A stretch of 48,901 bases of DNA, taken from an uncultured Porphyromonadaceae bacterium. Its GTDB lineage: Bacteria > Bacteroidota > Bacteroidia > Bacteroidales > Muribaculaceae. Below, in pieces: positions 34,083 to 43,118 of this stretch. The translations under genes and the position numbers were made by a program. Within the stretch, counting starts at the first letter, position 1, and the number at the start of each line of letters is the position of its first letter. The stretch spans positions 1 through 48,901 of the forward strand of contig CAMWMD010000020.1 in assembly GCA_947175265.1 (NCBI GenBank), read 5' to 3'. The notes under the pieces were generated by a model, which saw only the letters and a list, made by a program, of their open reading frames with translations, was not told where the DNA came from and made no database searches.

Positions 34083-36263
34083 TCATATTTTCAGTTTCTC
34101 TGTCCTGACTCCGTTACTATCCTTGATGCGCAGGACATAGACTCCTGAAGGATACTCCCCTATCTCAGGCTTTCCCCCTTGCTTTGTGCCGAGAAGAAGT
34201 CCGGAGGGCGTGAATATCTCCACAATCTTGTCGGAATCCTCCACTATCACGTCCGAAATACCGGAAGATGATACCGGCAGATCATGAGGATCGCCATAGT
34301 CGGTTTCAAAAGAATAGCCGTTCACCCTATACAATACGCTCAGATTCGTTATATCGGTGTGCGGGCCCGATATGGAATAAGTTTTACCGAAATCACCTAA
34401 ATTGTTGCGGTGATGATTGGTATGTATTGTAAATGTCTCAATCTGATAGGGTGCGCCCGGAATCGTATCCACCTGATATTTCATATTGCCCCCTTTCGGA
34501 AACTCAAGAGTGAGCTTGAAGAGTTCCTTCACCTCGCAACCCGAATCCATTGCCTCGGAATAATTGTCACGACACATAGCACCGACATAATACACGGCAT
34601 CTTTGCATACGTAATTAGCCGGCGGATTGTAGGAATCCATGATAATCTGAGGGTAGACTCTCGCTCCGTTCCCGGCTGAGAATGCATCCCCCGCAGCCCA
34701 CTCATTCCAGCCCTCTTTCTCCCAATCCCAACCATGGGTAAGGGAAAGCATCACCATAGGCCGATATTCCATCACTCCATTGTAAGAGGAATAACAGAAC
34801 GAGGGAGAGCCGGCAAGTCCGTAGACAGTATGAGATTCAATCGTATCGAGAACACAACTGTAGCCGAAGGGAGGATTATCTGTATCATTGGGGCGCACGA
34901 TGCGGGAAAACTGTGGCAGGCGCAGTGTCTTCAGTTTCATACATCCTGCTGCATAATCGGGTCCGAGAGGAAAGGGATTATCATTGGTATTTCCAATTAT
35001 GGAGGCATCTATCTCACGAAGATTCCTGCAATTAGCGAATATGGCTCTACCGGGGACGTAATCCTGGGCCGTGCCCGGACTGAATCTTATCTTCTCAAAC
35101 CCTGTATTGAAAAAGATAGAGTCGCCCGTCAGCTTTACATTTCCCGGCAAGGGAAATTCCTTAAGGTTGGGACAATTCTTGAAAGCGGCAGTCGACAGGT
35201 CATAGATCTTTCCGATTCCCGTATATGCTGTCAGGTTCGGGCAATCGGAAGCGAAATGACGGGGCAGGATGGGCCACAGATATCTGTCCATGGAACTGCG
35301 GATAGTGGTGAGGTAGGCATTCCTCTCCAGCACCCCTTCCCCGAGGCTTTCCACATCGCGTGAAAAGGCTATCTCCGTGATGCCGGTTTGAGAAAGCGCA
35401 CGCGCACCTATCGTGCGCGCCTGATGAAGATATATCTTTTTCAGATTGAGGCATCCGAAGAAAGCCTCATCCCTCACCACTCGGGCATTACCCGCCACCC
35501 CGGCTTCATCCGTCAAGGAAGCACGGGGAAAACTCACCATCTCGTATGCCCCATCCTCAATATCCTTGCAGAAGAGAATCTCAAACGAAACTTTCAGGCG
35601 GTCACCCTCACCATACACAGCGTATAAGGAGATGGAAGTGGCCCTGTTCAGTCCGCCGTTTCCATAGATGCGGGCATTCACAGGAAGTTCCAAAGCCGTT
35701 ATAGTATTATTCCCCCTGAAAGCATCCTCGCTTATCGCAAGTGTCTTCGACGAGAGCTTCAACTTGCCGTCGGTCAACGACAGATGATCGGGGACACGCA
35801 GCAACTGCCCGAGACCTTTCGAATAGAGAAGACCAGCACCCGTAGACTGAAATATCTTATTGTCGGCATCCACCACAAATTTCTCAAGTGAGGGGCAGTT
35901 GAAGAAGTTATACACCCTCTCATCCTCATCAATTATTGCGGTGCCGTTGCCGAAAGCGGAATCACCTATCCTGACGATGGAAGCGGGAATCACAATCTGG
36001 ACCACCTCCGTGAGATTGTCAAGTGAATGTGGTGCCAAGGTGGTGACGGTATACGTCTTCCCTTTGTCATCCACGTATGTGGAGGGCACCGTAAGTTTTC
36101 CCGAACTCGGCTGGATCCCGCTCCACGAAGCGAGACGACATGTGCCGGCTGAAGCATTGAGATTGTCGTAATGATACTTTATCGCTCCGGCGGACGATGC
36201 CGCAAAGAGCATTAAGGCGGTAGCGCCACAACGGAGGATATTCCGGAGTTGTGAAAATGTCAT
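34083..36263 (-). CDS. Secreted BspA-like leucine-rich-repeat protein with C-terminal sorting-like domain
   Basis: A 726-residue protein with a signal peptide (ATALMLFAASSAGA, cleavage near residue 27). From about residue 50 to 460 it has LRR_5-type units such as LTEVVQIVIPASIVRIGDSAF and CLNLKKIYLHQARTIGARAL. A less repetitive region follows, and the end, VEIFTPSGLLLGTKQ through GVYVLRIKDSNGVRTEKLKI, resembles a type IX secretion or Por-type sorting domain. BspA-like proteins are surface adhesins. It is divergent from the fimbrillin operon across a 437-base intergenic region. Confidence 0.82.
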   Translation of the reverse strand: MTFSQLRNILRCGATALMLFAASSAGAIKYHYDNLNASAGTCRLASWSGIQPSSGKLTVPSTYVDDKGKTYTVTTLAPHSLDNLTEVVQIVIPASIVRIGDSAFGNGTAIIDEDERVYNFFNCPSLEKFVVDADNKIFQSTGAGLLYSKGLGQLLRVPDHLSLTDGKLKLSSKTLAISEDAFRGNNTITALELPVNARIYGNGGLNRATSISLYAVYGEGDRLKVSFEILFCKDIEDGAYEMVSFPRASLTDEAGVAGNARVVRDEAFFGCLNLKKIYLHQARTIGARALSQTGITEIAFSRDVESLGEGVLERNAYLTTIRSSMDRYLWPILPRHFASDCPNLTAYTGIGKIYDLSTAAFKNCPNLKEFPLPGNVKLTGDSIFFNTGFEKIRFSPGTAQDYVPGRAIFANCRNLREIDASIIGNTNDNPFPLGPDYAAGCMKLKTLRLPQFSRIVRPNDTDNPPFGYSCVLDTIESHTVYGLAGSPSFCYSSYNGVMEYRPMVMLSLTHGWDWEKEGWNEWAAGDAFSAGNGARVYPQIIMDSYNPPANYVCKDAVYYVGAMCRDNYSEAMDSGCEVKELFKLTLEFPKGGNMKYQVDTIPGAPYQIETFTIHTNHHRNNLGDFGKTYSISGPHTDITNLSVLYRVNGYSFETDYGDPHDLPVSSSGISDVIVEDSDKIVEIFTPSGLLLGTKQGGKPEIGEYPSGVYVLRIKDSNGVRTEKLKI

Positions 36264-36300
36264 GTTCTAAGATATCTATTGGAGTATTTGTTAAGCAAAA

Positions 36301-36327
36301 GGTCGGCTTCCCGACCCTACAAAATTA
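36301..36327 (-). promoter_or_regulatory. Leader hairpin and -7-like box upstream of the LRR protein gene
   Basis: On the - strand TAATTTTG (36327-36320) fits a -7 box, though no -33 TTTG is at the expected distance. It is followed at 36316-36301 by GGTCGG-GAAG-CCGACC and TTTTG, which looks like a small intrinsic terminator or attenuator 38 bases before the start codon. Confidence 0.45.
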
Positions 36328-36411
36328 GTCAAAATAACGGTAGCGGTAGCCGGTGCTGCATCCCCTCTATTCAAGTTTTAATTCTGACAGACCCTTAATA
36401 TACTCTCCTCC

Positions 36412-36468
36412 GTCTATACTAAAAATGAAATAGACTCTGAAGGTCTATCCGGTCTATCCGAAGTCTAC
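36412..36468. promoter_or_regulatory. Cluster of GTCTAT/GTCTAC hexamers, possible operator
   Basis: GTCTAT occurs at 36412-36417, inverted at 36430-36435, and at 36443-36448 and 36452-36457 within two adjacent GGTCTATCC copies, then GTCTAC at 36463-36468. The spacing of 9-11 bases in the last three puts them on one DNA face. The cluster lies midway between the divergent LRR gene and fimbrillin operon. Nothing else was seen in the interval apart from the two promoter regions. Confidence 0.45.
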
Positions 36469-36631
36469 TTCTGCACACTCGGGAAATACCCACTGACCAT
36501 ACCACCGAATCAAATATCAGGGCTATAAAACTTATATAGAAAAGCATCTTGTCAGAAGACTATAGTAATTCAATGAATTGACGGAAATGGAAAGTTATCG
36601 CCACGTTTTTATAAAAATGAACCATTGTGAA

Positions 36632-36663
36632 CTTGCAAAGAAATAATTATGGATGTAATTTTG
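36632..36663 (+). promoter_or_regulatory. Bacteroides-type promoter of the fimbrillin-M64-kinase operon
   Basis: CTTG at 36632-36635, 20 bases, and TAATTTTG at 36656-36663 match the -33/-7 consensus with one mismatch. Transcription would start near 36670, about 30 bases before ATG 36701. No other promoter is evident in the downstream 10.6 kb. Confidence 0.7.
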
Positions 36664-36700
36664 TCAAGAAATCTAACATCCCCTTTAACAACTTCACATT

Positions 36701-37606
36701 ATGAACGGAATTAAAAACTTATTTTATCTTTTGCCACTGGCTTTATTTTTGATGGCCTGCTCATCCAACGACTCTCCCTCTCCTAACGACAAACCGGTCG
36801 TTTCCGGCAAAAAAGAGATCAAGATCAATGCTACGGCTGCCGGAACACGTGTCTCCGACATAAGTTTCGATAACGGCGATCGTGTCGGTATTTTCGTCGT
36901 AAACTACGACGGCAACACTCCCGGCACACTTAAACTATCGGGAAACCATGTCGACAATATGGCTTTCAGTTTCTCCGGCTCATGGGTCGCTCAGTCTCCC
37001 GTCTACTGGAAGGATGACGACACACATGCCGACTTCTATCTATATTATCCCTACTCGGCCAGCCTGACCTCCGTCGGGCAAATTCCTTTCCAAGTAAAGA
37101 CAGACCAAAGCAGCGAGCAGGGGTATAAGGATTCCGAACTTCTCGCCGGTTCTGTGAAAAACGTGGCTCCCACCGACAGGGAGGTCAATATAACGGCACG
37201 CCACCTTATGAGCCAAATATGTATTTTCGCCGAGCCGGGCGACGGATTCAAAGCCGATGACCTCGCTCCCGGTAAGATAGCGATAAAAATCAACAATGTC
37301 CTGACCCATGCTTCGCTTGACTTAGCCGCAGCAACAGCAACAGCCACAGGCGAGACTGCATCCATCATCCCCGGACCGAAAGACAACTATTACAGGGCAC
37401 TCCTCCCCCCGCAATCGGTAGAGGAGACGAATCTCATCACCGTGACTGTAGACGGACGGGACTTCAATCTTAAAAAGGCTTTCTCATTTGAGGCAGGAAA
37501 AGTGCATAAGTTCACTGTCAGACTGACCAAGACTTCCAACGGCGTCAACGTCAATATCGCTCCCTGGGAGGATGACGGCACCGACAACGGAGGAGTGGCT
37601 GAATAA
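36701..37606 (+). CDS. Fimbrillin-family lipoprotein (Mfa-like), first
   Basis: A 301-residue protein with a lipoprotein signal (LLPLALFLMACSSND, lipid-attached Cys20). The body has GTRVSDISFDNGDRVGIFVVN, then WKDDDTHADFYLYYPYSA, LLAGSVKNVAPTDREVNITA and RHLMSQICIF, typical of Mfa-like_1/fimbrillin proteins. Such proteins form or anchor short fimbriae on the outer-membrane surface. The ladder of motifs recurs in the next two genes, so these three are paralogues. It is the first gene of the operon, about 38 bases after the promoter. The Asp/Thr-rich C-terminus ends DDGTDNGGVAE. Confidence 0.85.
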   Translation: MNGIKNLFYLLPLALFLMACSSNDSPSPNDKPVVSGKKEIKINATAAGTRVSDISFDNGDRVGIFVVNYDGNTPGTLKLSGNHVDNMAFSFSGSWVAQSPVYWKDDDTHADFYLYYPYSASLTSVGQIPFQVKTDQSSEQGYKDSELLAGSVKNVAPTDREVNITARHLMSQICIFAEPGDGFKADDLAPGKIAIKINNVLTHASLDLAAATATATGETASIIPGPKDNYYRALLPPQSVEETNLITVTVDGRDFNLKKAFSFEAGKVHKFTVRLTKTSNGVNVNIAPWEDDGTDNGGVAE

Positions 37607-37633
37607 TTTATCATCATTTAAAGCAACTGCATA

Positions 37634-40600
37634 ATGTATAAATCAAAATATATCCCTTTTCTTGCCGCCTTCACACTGCTCGCCGGATGTTCCGACGATT
37701 ATTTCGACAACGGAGGGAACGCAGACTCTGGAAACGGCGTAATACGGCTATCGGGTGAAATCAACCAGCAGGCCGTGACCCGTGTGAACGACAACGGATT
37801 TGCCGATGGCGATGTCATGGGGGTCTACATTGTCGACTATGAGGGAACGCAACCGGGCACACTCCTCTCAAAAGGGAATCGTGGCGACAACGTGCGCCAC
37901 ACGTTCAACGAGGCCGCTTACTCCTGGAGTTCGGCCTACGACCTGTTCTGGAAAGACAAGCATACTAAAATCGATATTTACGGCTACTACCCCTTCGCCT
38001 CCCCCGAGGATGTGAATGAATATCGGTTTAAGGTGCAGACAGACCAGGCAAAGACTTATCAGGACGGCACAATGGGTAATTATGAGGCATCCGACTTCCT
38101 CTGGGGGAAAGTCAACGGGGTAGAGCCAACGGACAACGTGATACGTCTCCCCCTTGCCCACCGTATGGCAAACGCCCGAGTGACACTCGTCAAAGGCGAC
38201 GGATTCTCCGACTCGGAATGGACATCGACCGACAAACAGGTCCTTGTTGCCAACACAATAATAAACTCCGCCATCAACCTCGCCACGGGTGAGGTGAAGG
38301 TCGTCGGTGATACACGCTCCACCATCATCCCTTCCGAAAAGGGTGACGAATGGAGGGCAATAGTCGTGCCTCAGACAATGACATCGGGCACCACGCTGTT
38401 CAACTTAACCATCGGTGGTCGCCCCTACAAGTTCTCCAAGACAGAGGAATTCCGCTATGTGGCGGGGAAGATGAATAATTTCAGCATTCGTGTCGACAAA
38501 AAGGTAGACTCCGGCGACTATTCCCTCTCCCTTATAGGTGAGAGCATCACTCCCTGGGAGAACGACCTCGTGAGCCACGACGCCACCGCCAAGCAATATG
38601 TCATCATTGACGTCCCGGAGGCCGGCACTCTTGATGAATGCATAGCCCGCGCCGGAAAAGACATCACAAAACTCCGTAATCTCAAATTAACGGGGCAGAT
38701 CAATTCCCGAGACTTTGCGACGATGAGATTCAAAATGAGTCTTCTCGGAGCCCTTAACCTGAAGGAAGTAAGAATTGTGGCAGGCGAAGGGGGTGAAATC
38801 GACAATAACTCTAACTACGCATACGCACGAAACCTTGATGATGAGATTCCGGGCAGTGCGCTCAGTGGTAAAGAGACTCTCACAAATTTAGTACTCCCCG
38901 ATAGGTTGAAATATATTCAGGCCGACCCCGGGGAGCGTGGCGGTGCCTTTTCAGATTGCTTTAACCTCTCCGGATCACTTATAATTCCTGAAGGGGTGGA
39001 GGTAATCGGTCCGGCTGCCTTCAGATCATGCACCAGTCTCACCGGAACCCTTTCTCTCCCTTCTACACTCAAGCGTATCGGCAGTTACACCGGTTATACA
39101 AGTTATTGGGATGCGGTATTTAGTGAATGTAACTTTACCTGCGAAATTATTCTTCCGGATGGATTGGAAGAAATCGGAAAAGGGGCTTTCAATAATTGCC
39201 GTAATTTATATGGCTCGCTCCGTCTCCCTGAAAAACTCAAACTGCTGGGTGAAGGTGCCTTTGCAGGGTGTGAGAATCTATCAGGAAATCTTGAGATTCC
39301 GCAGGGAGTGACGTTCATTCCAAGCGATTGTTTTAATGGATGCTGGTTTGGGGGCACTCTGACCCTCCACAACGGTATCACTGCCATCGGCAGTAACGCA
39401 TTTGCCAATTGTGGATTCAGAGGTGAACTGAATCTACCGAAAAATCTTGAGGTCATCAGCAGCAGCGTATTCTACAATAATGACTTTTCAGGAGAATTGA
39501 TATTACCCAAAGGCTTACAGACAATAGGTGATAAGGCTTTTGCATACAACTGGCGACTTATGGGCATTTTGGAGATTCCGGATAAGGTGATCTCTATTGG
39601 AGGAGGTGCGTTTGCCCAATGCCGCAGTATTGAAGGAGTGATATTTCCTGAAGGATTGGAAAGCATACGTGCAAACAGTGATTGGAACGAAGATGCCGGC
39701 GCTTTTCAGAATTGCTTCGGGATAGGGAAGATTGTATGTAAAGGCTCGATTCCCCCCTATGTCCAAGATAGGGCATTTGACGGCGTGCCAAAGGATAACT
39801 TTGTGGTGGAAGTACCGGAGTCGGCAATAACTCAGTATCAGACTGCCATCGGTTGGTGTGATTTCAAACGCATTTCGGCGCATCACGAACTCGTTTGCCG
39901 CCCTGCCGTGGCCTGTGCCCTCGGCACTGAGCGTAAACAATCCCTGATTATAGATGCCGAGGGGGAATGGATACTGGAGGAGATGCCGGAATGGTGCCGA
40001 CTCTCTCAGACTTCCGGAAGCAAAAAGACGGAACTCACTCTCACGATTACGTCTACCGGCGACACCACTGAACCCAGGGAGGGGGATATCGTGTTCCGTC
40101 TCAAAGGGAGGGATTACACCACAAGGTGCCACGTTACGCAATACGGATATGAATACGGAGAGGATGAATTCCTCACCCTCCAGAAAGCATCAAAAGGGAA
40201 TACCGGAGGTATCAACATCGTAATTGTTGGCGACGGATATGATGCCAAGGAGATTGCCGACGGCTCATATCTGGCCGACATGAAGCAGGAGATTGAATAT
40301 TTCTTCGGCATAGAGCCATATACCACATACCGCGACTATTTCAACGTCTACACCGCATTCCCGGTATCGACCGAATCCGGCGTAGGAGCGATCAACTCCA
40401 TCCGTTACAACCGTTTCAACACCATATATACCGGAGGCGTTGGCCTCAAATGTGATTACGACGAACTCTTCAGTTATGTCATGGGTGCTCCTACGGTAAA
40501 TCAGGACAATCTCGACCGCACTCTCATAATCGTAGTGCCTAACAGTACTGACTACGGTGGCATCTGCCAGATGTGGGAATCAGGTGCGGCTATCGCTTTC

Positions 40601-41164
40601 TGCCCGAAAAGCATGTACGGCTATCCGCTCGATTCCAGGGGCGTGATTCAGCATGAGGCCGGTGGACATGGTTTCGGAAAACTTGGCGACGAGTATATCT
40701 ATCACAACGCATTCATCGATTTCTGCCAATGCACCTGCTGCGGGCATGACGCGGCGGTCAGATACGCAAAATCCCTCGGTTGGTACGACAATCTTGAGTT
40801 GACGGGAAAGATGCACGAGGTCGGCTGGAGCCATCTCATATTCGACTCCCGCTACAGTGATATCGTCGATATCTTCGAAGGCGCATTCATGCACTCTAAA
40901 GGTGTATTCCGCTCGGAGCAGAACAGTTGTATGAACAATGACATACCTTACCACAACACTATCAGCCGTGAGAGTATCGTAAGGAGAATAAAACGTTATG
41001 CCGGCGAGAACTTCGATTTTGAAGAATTCGTAGCCAACGATAAACGCGAGGCCGGTAATGTGACCCGCGGGCTCGACTTCCAATCGTCAGGCATACGCAA
41101 TCAGGGTTTCTCCCCCATCATCCACAAGGGAAGCCCGCTGGCGCGTGTCGGAAAGAAAAGATGA
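37634..41164 (+). CDS. Fimbrillin-LRR-BACON-M64 metallopeptidase fusion lipoprotein
   Basis: A 1176-residue lipoprotein (LAAFTLLAGCSDD, Cys19). In order: a fimbrillin-like domain (about 30-320, with GDVMGVYIVDYEG and YGYYPFASPEDV), a link, BspA-type LRR units (about 400-730, for example LEEIGKGAFNNCRNLYGSL), a BACON-type domain (about 745-845, GEWILEEMPEWCRLSQTSGS), and a C-terminal M64 (IgA-peptidase-like) domain with INIVIVGDGYDAKEI and HEAGGHGFGKLGDEY at 1007-1021, containing zinc ligands. The His-to-His spacing is one residue longer than plain HExxH. It would be a surface-displayed adhesin-protease. It starts 27 bases after the first fimbrillin gene. Confidence 0.85.
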   Translation: MYKSKYIPFLAAFTLLAGCSDDYFDNGGNADSGNGVIRLSGEINQQAVTRVNDNGFADGDVMGVYIVDYEGTQPGTLLSKGNRGDNVRHTFNEAAYSWSSAYDLFWKDKHTKIDIYGYYPFASPEDVNEYRFKVQTDQAKTYQDGTMGNYEASDFLWGKVNGVEPTDNVIRLPLAHRMANARVTLVKGDGFSDSEWTSTDKQVLVANTIINSAINLATGEVKVVGDTRSTIIPSEKGDEWRAIVVPQTMTSGTTLFNLTIGGRPYKFSKTEEFRYVAGKMNNFSIRVDKKVDSGDYSLSLIGESITPWENDLVSHDATAKQYVIIDVPEAGTLDECIARAGKDITKLRNLKLTGQINSRDFATMRFKMSLLGALNLKEVRIVAGEGGEIDNNSNYAYARNLDDEIPGSALSGKETLTNLVLPDRLKYIQADPGERGGAFSDCFNLSGSLIIPEGVEVIGPAAFRSCTSLTGTLSLPSTLKRIGSYTGYTSYWDAVFSECNFTCEIILPDGLEEIGKGAFNNCRNLYGSLRLPEKLKLLGEGAFAGCENLSGNLEIPQGVTFIPSDCFNGCWFGGTLTLHNGITAIGSNAFANCGFRGELNLPKNLEVISSSVFYNNDFSGELILPKGLQTIGDKAFAYNWRLMGILEIPDKVISIGGGAFAQCRSIEGVIFPEGLESIRANSDWNEDAGAFQNCFGIGKIVCKGSIPPYVQDRAFDGVPKDNFVVEVPESAITQYQTAIGWCDFKRISAHHELVCRPAVACALGTERKQSLIIDAEGEWILEEMPEWCRLSQTSGSKKTELTLTITSTGDTTEPREGDIVFRLKGRDYTTRCHVTQYGYEYGEDEFLTLQKASKGNTGGINIVIVGDGYDAKEIADGSYLADMKQEIEYFFGIEPYTTYRDYFNVYTAFPVSTESGVGAINSIRYNRFNTIYTGGVGLKCDYDELFSYVMGAPTVNQDNLDRTLIIVVPNSTDYGGICQMWESGAAIAFCPKSMYGYPLDSRGVIQHEAGGHGFGKLGDEYIYHNAFIDFCQCTCCGHDAAVRYAKSLGWYDNLELTGKMHEVGWSHLIFDSRYSDIVDIFEGAFMHSKGVFRSEQNSCMNNDIPYHNTISRESIVRRIKRYAGENFDFEEFVANDKREAGNVTRGLDFQSSGIRNQGFSPIIHKGSPLARVGKKR

Positions 41165-41204
41165 TGACGCATACCGGAGTTTTTTATCCAATAAACACAA
41201 AAAA

Positions 41205-42080
41205 ATGAAACACAATATAATCTCAATCCTTCTCGTTGCAATGTTGGGAACGGGGCTTCAGGCTTGTTCCGACGAGGACACCGCGCCCCTCACAAATCCT
41301 GCCGACGGACGGATGAAAATGGAGTTCAGTTTCTCTCACCCGACCGGGACACGTGTCACCGAGACGGCTTTCGAGAATGGCGACCAAGTCGGTCTCTTCG
41401 TCACTCAGAGTGACGCTCCTCTTGAAATAGGGGGAAATACTGTCAACAATGAATGCATGGCGTTCAATGGCTCCGCCTGGAATGCCGCCCGCAATCTATA
41501 CTGGGACAACGGGGAATATAATGCCTACGCCTACTTCCCTTATCTCAATAGAGTGTCGTCTACAACCGATCTCCCTTTCTCGGTGGCTCTCGACCAAAGC
41601 ATTCCGGAGGAAGCCATAGCCTCCGATTTCCTGTATGCCTCCTCAAAGGGTATCACCGCCTCCTCCAATCCTGTCAACATGTCGTTCAGGCACATCCTGA
41701 GCAAACTGACCATCCGTCTCATAAAGGGTGAGGATTTCGAGGGAGACCTGCCTGATAAGGCCACAGTATTGCTCCATAATACAGTGACCTCATCCACAAT
41801 CGACCTTTCGGCGGGTATCGCAACCAAGGATTCCAAGGGGCTAAAGAACTCAATCAAAGCCCGGCAGGTTTCACAAAATACGTTTACGGCAATCGCGATC
41901 CCGCAGCGACTCGACAACCGTGTGCCTCTTGTGGAGGTGATTATGAATGGGGTATCATTCCTTTATGAAAGCAAATTTCAGTTCAAACCCGGCACAAACC
42001 ACCTTGTCAGCCTCGTGATTGACAAGAATCCTGACCAGGTGAAGATTGAAATAGGTGGCGAGATCACCGATTGGAATTAA
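41205..42080 (+). CDS. Fimbrillin-family lipoprotein (Mfa-like), second
   Basis: A 291-residue lipoprotein with lipobox LGTGLQACSDED (Cys21). FSHPTGTRVTETAFENGDQVGLFV, NLYWDNGEYNAYAYFPYL and MSFRHILSKLTIRLI match the fimbrillin pattern. ATG 41205 is preferred to the in-frame ATG 41145, which overlaps the fusion gene and would bury the signal peptide behind 20 charged residues. It lacks extra domains, so the structural unit may be two plain fimbrillins with the M64 fusion between them. It starts 40 bases after that gene. Confidence 0.85.
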   Translation: MKHNIISILLVAMLGTGLQACSDEDTAPLTNPADGRMKMEFSFSHPTGTRVTETAFENGDQVGLFVTQSDAPLEIGGNTVNNECMAFNGSAWNAARNLYWDNGEYNAYAYFPYLNRVSSTTDLPFSVALDQSIPEEAIASDFLYASSKGITASSNPVNMSFRHILSKLTIRLIKGEDFEGDLPDKATVLLHNTVTSSTIDLSAGIATKDSKGLKNSIKARQVSQNTFTAIAIPQRLDNRVPLVEVIMNGVSFLYESKFQFKPGTNHLVSLVIDKNPDQVKIEIGGEITDWN

Positions 42081-42092
42081 CTGTAAATATTA

Positions 42093-43106
42093 ATGTCTGG
42101 GAAAAGAACAGTCCTCAACGTATTCTTATCATTACTTGCCATCTTCCTGATGGGGACGGCAGCCTGTCTGACATGGCTGCCTCCCCATGTTTTTACACCT
42201 ATGGAAAGGGAGGAGAGTTATGGCACCTTTGAAAACCGGACTATCACACGTATCACAGGCCACTCGGGGAAATCCAAGTATTGTGTGGAAGATTCCTCCG
42301 GAAATTTCCTTTTCTACATACCCCTTAAGAATTGCCTCATCGACTCCCGCTTCCGGAACGGGAAACTCCGCTTCCGCGATCTGTCATCGGGGAAAGAAGG
42401 ATACGTAGACTCAACAGGGTTCTTAACGTTCCTTCCGGATAAACCTTCGGATGTCATTGTGGCCGCCCCTGCCGTGACTCCCGATACGGCTGCTCCCAAG
42501 CAGACCGTCAAAAGAATGGCCGCGACCCACCTCCGTGAGACGGATATCAGGAGTATGCTCTCAAATCATCCCTACCGCAACGAGGCGGCTAAGGTGCTTT
42601 CAGGGAGATTGGAGGTGACGGATTCATTGAGAAGACGCCGCATACTCAACTATTGCGAGCATTTCCGTATGGCCTACGACTCCAAGGATATTGATTTCCT
42701 GCGACAGGTCTTCAGCGACAACGCACTGATTATCGTGGGGCATACCGTACGCACCGGCAAAGGCTCTGACAAAGAGATGGCGGGCAACGAGAAAGTAAGA
42801 TACAGCATACGCTCAAAGCATGAATACCTTGACCGTCTTGCTGCCATATTCGATTCCAACAAGAAGATACGGGTAGGCTTTTCCGACTTCCATATCATGC
42901 GCCACCCTACTCTCGACGGGATTTACGGCGTCTCTCTCCGCCAGAAATATGCCTGCGACTCTTATTCCGACGAGGGCTATCTCTTTCTGCTCTGGGATTT
43001 CCGCGACGACTCCATGCCGAAAATCCACGTCAGGACCTGGCAGCCGGAACGTGTGTTGACTCAAGGGGAGGAACCCATTGAGATGAGCGACTTTAATCTT
43101 GACTAA
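42093..43106 (+). CDS. Membrane-anchored NTF2-like protein
   Basis: A 337-residue protein with one N-terminal helix (VLNVFLSLLAIFLMGTAACL), an extracytoplasmic middle with a short-repeat look (FLFYIPLKNCLID, GKEGYVDSTGFLTFLP), and a C-terminal NTF2-like domain from about residue 195 (LNYCEHFRMAYDSKDIDFLR, QVFSDNALIIVGHTV, YSDEGYLFLLWDFRDD and IHVRTWQPER). This C-terminal domain recurs in Bacteroidales envelope proteins of unknown role. It starts 12 bases after the second fimbrillin gene. No catalytic motif is visible. It may bind a ligand or partner in the periplasm. Confidence 0.75.
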   Translation: MSGKRTVLNVFLSLLAIFLMGTAACLTWLPPHVFTPMEREESYGTFENRTITRITGHSGKSKYCVEDSSGNFLFYIPLKNCLIDSRFRNGKLRFRDLSSGKEGYVDSTGFLTFLPDKPSDVIVAAPAVTPDTAAPKQTVKRMAATHLRETDIRSMLSNHPYRNEAAKVLSGRLEVTDSLRRRRILNYCEHFRMAYDSKDIDFLRQVFSDNALIIVGHTVRTGKGSDKEMAGNEKVRYSIRSKHEYLDRLAAIFDSNKKIRVGFSDFHIMRHPTLDGIYGVSLRQKYACDSYSDEGYLFLLWDFRDDSMPKIHVRTWQPERVLTQGEEPIEMSDFNLD

Positions 43107-43118
43107 TCCATCGCATCC

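Noticed and set aside
41145..41204. Start of the second fimbrillin lipoprotein at ATG 41145
   Set aside because: It would overlap the M64 gene and put 20 charged residues before the lipoprotein signal peptide.
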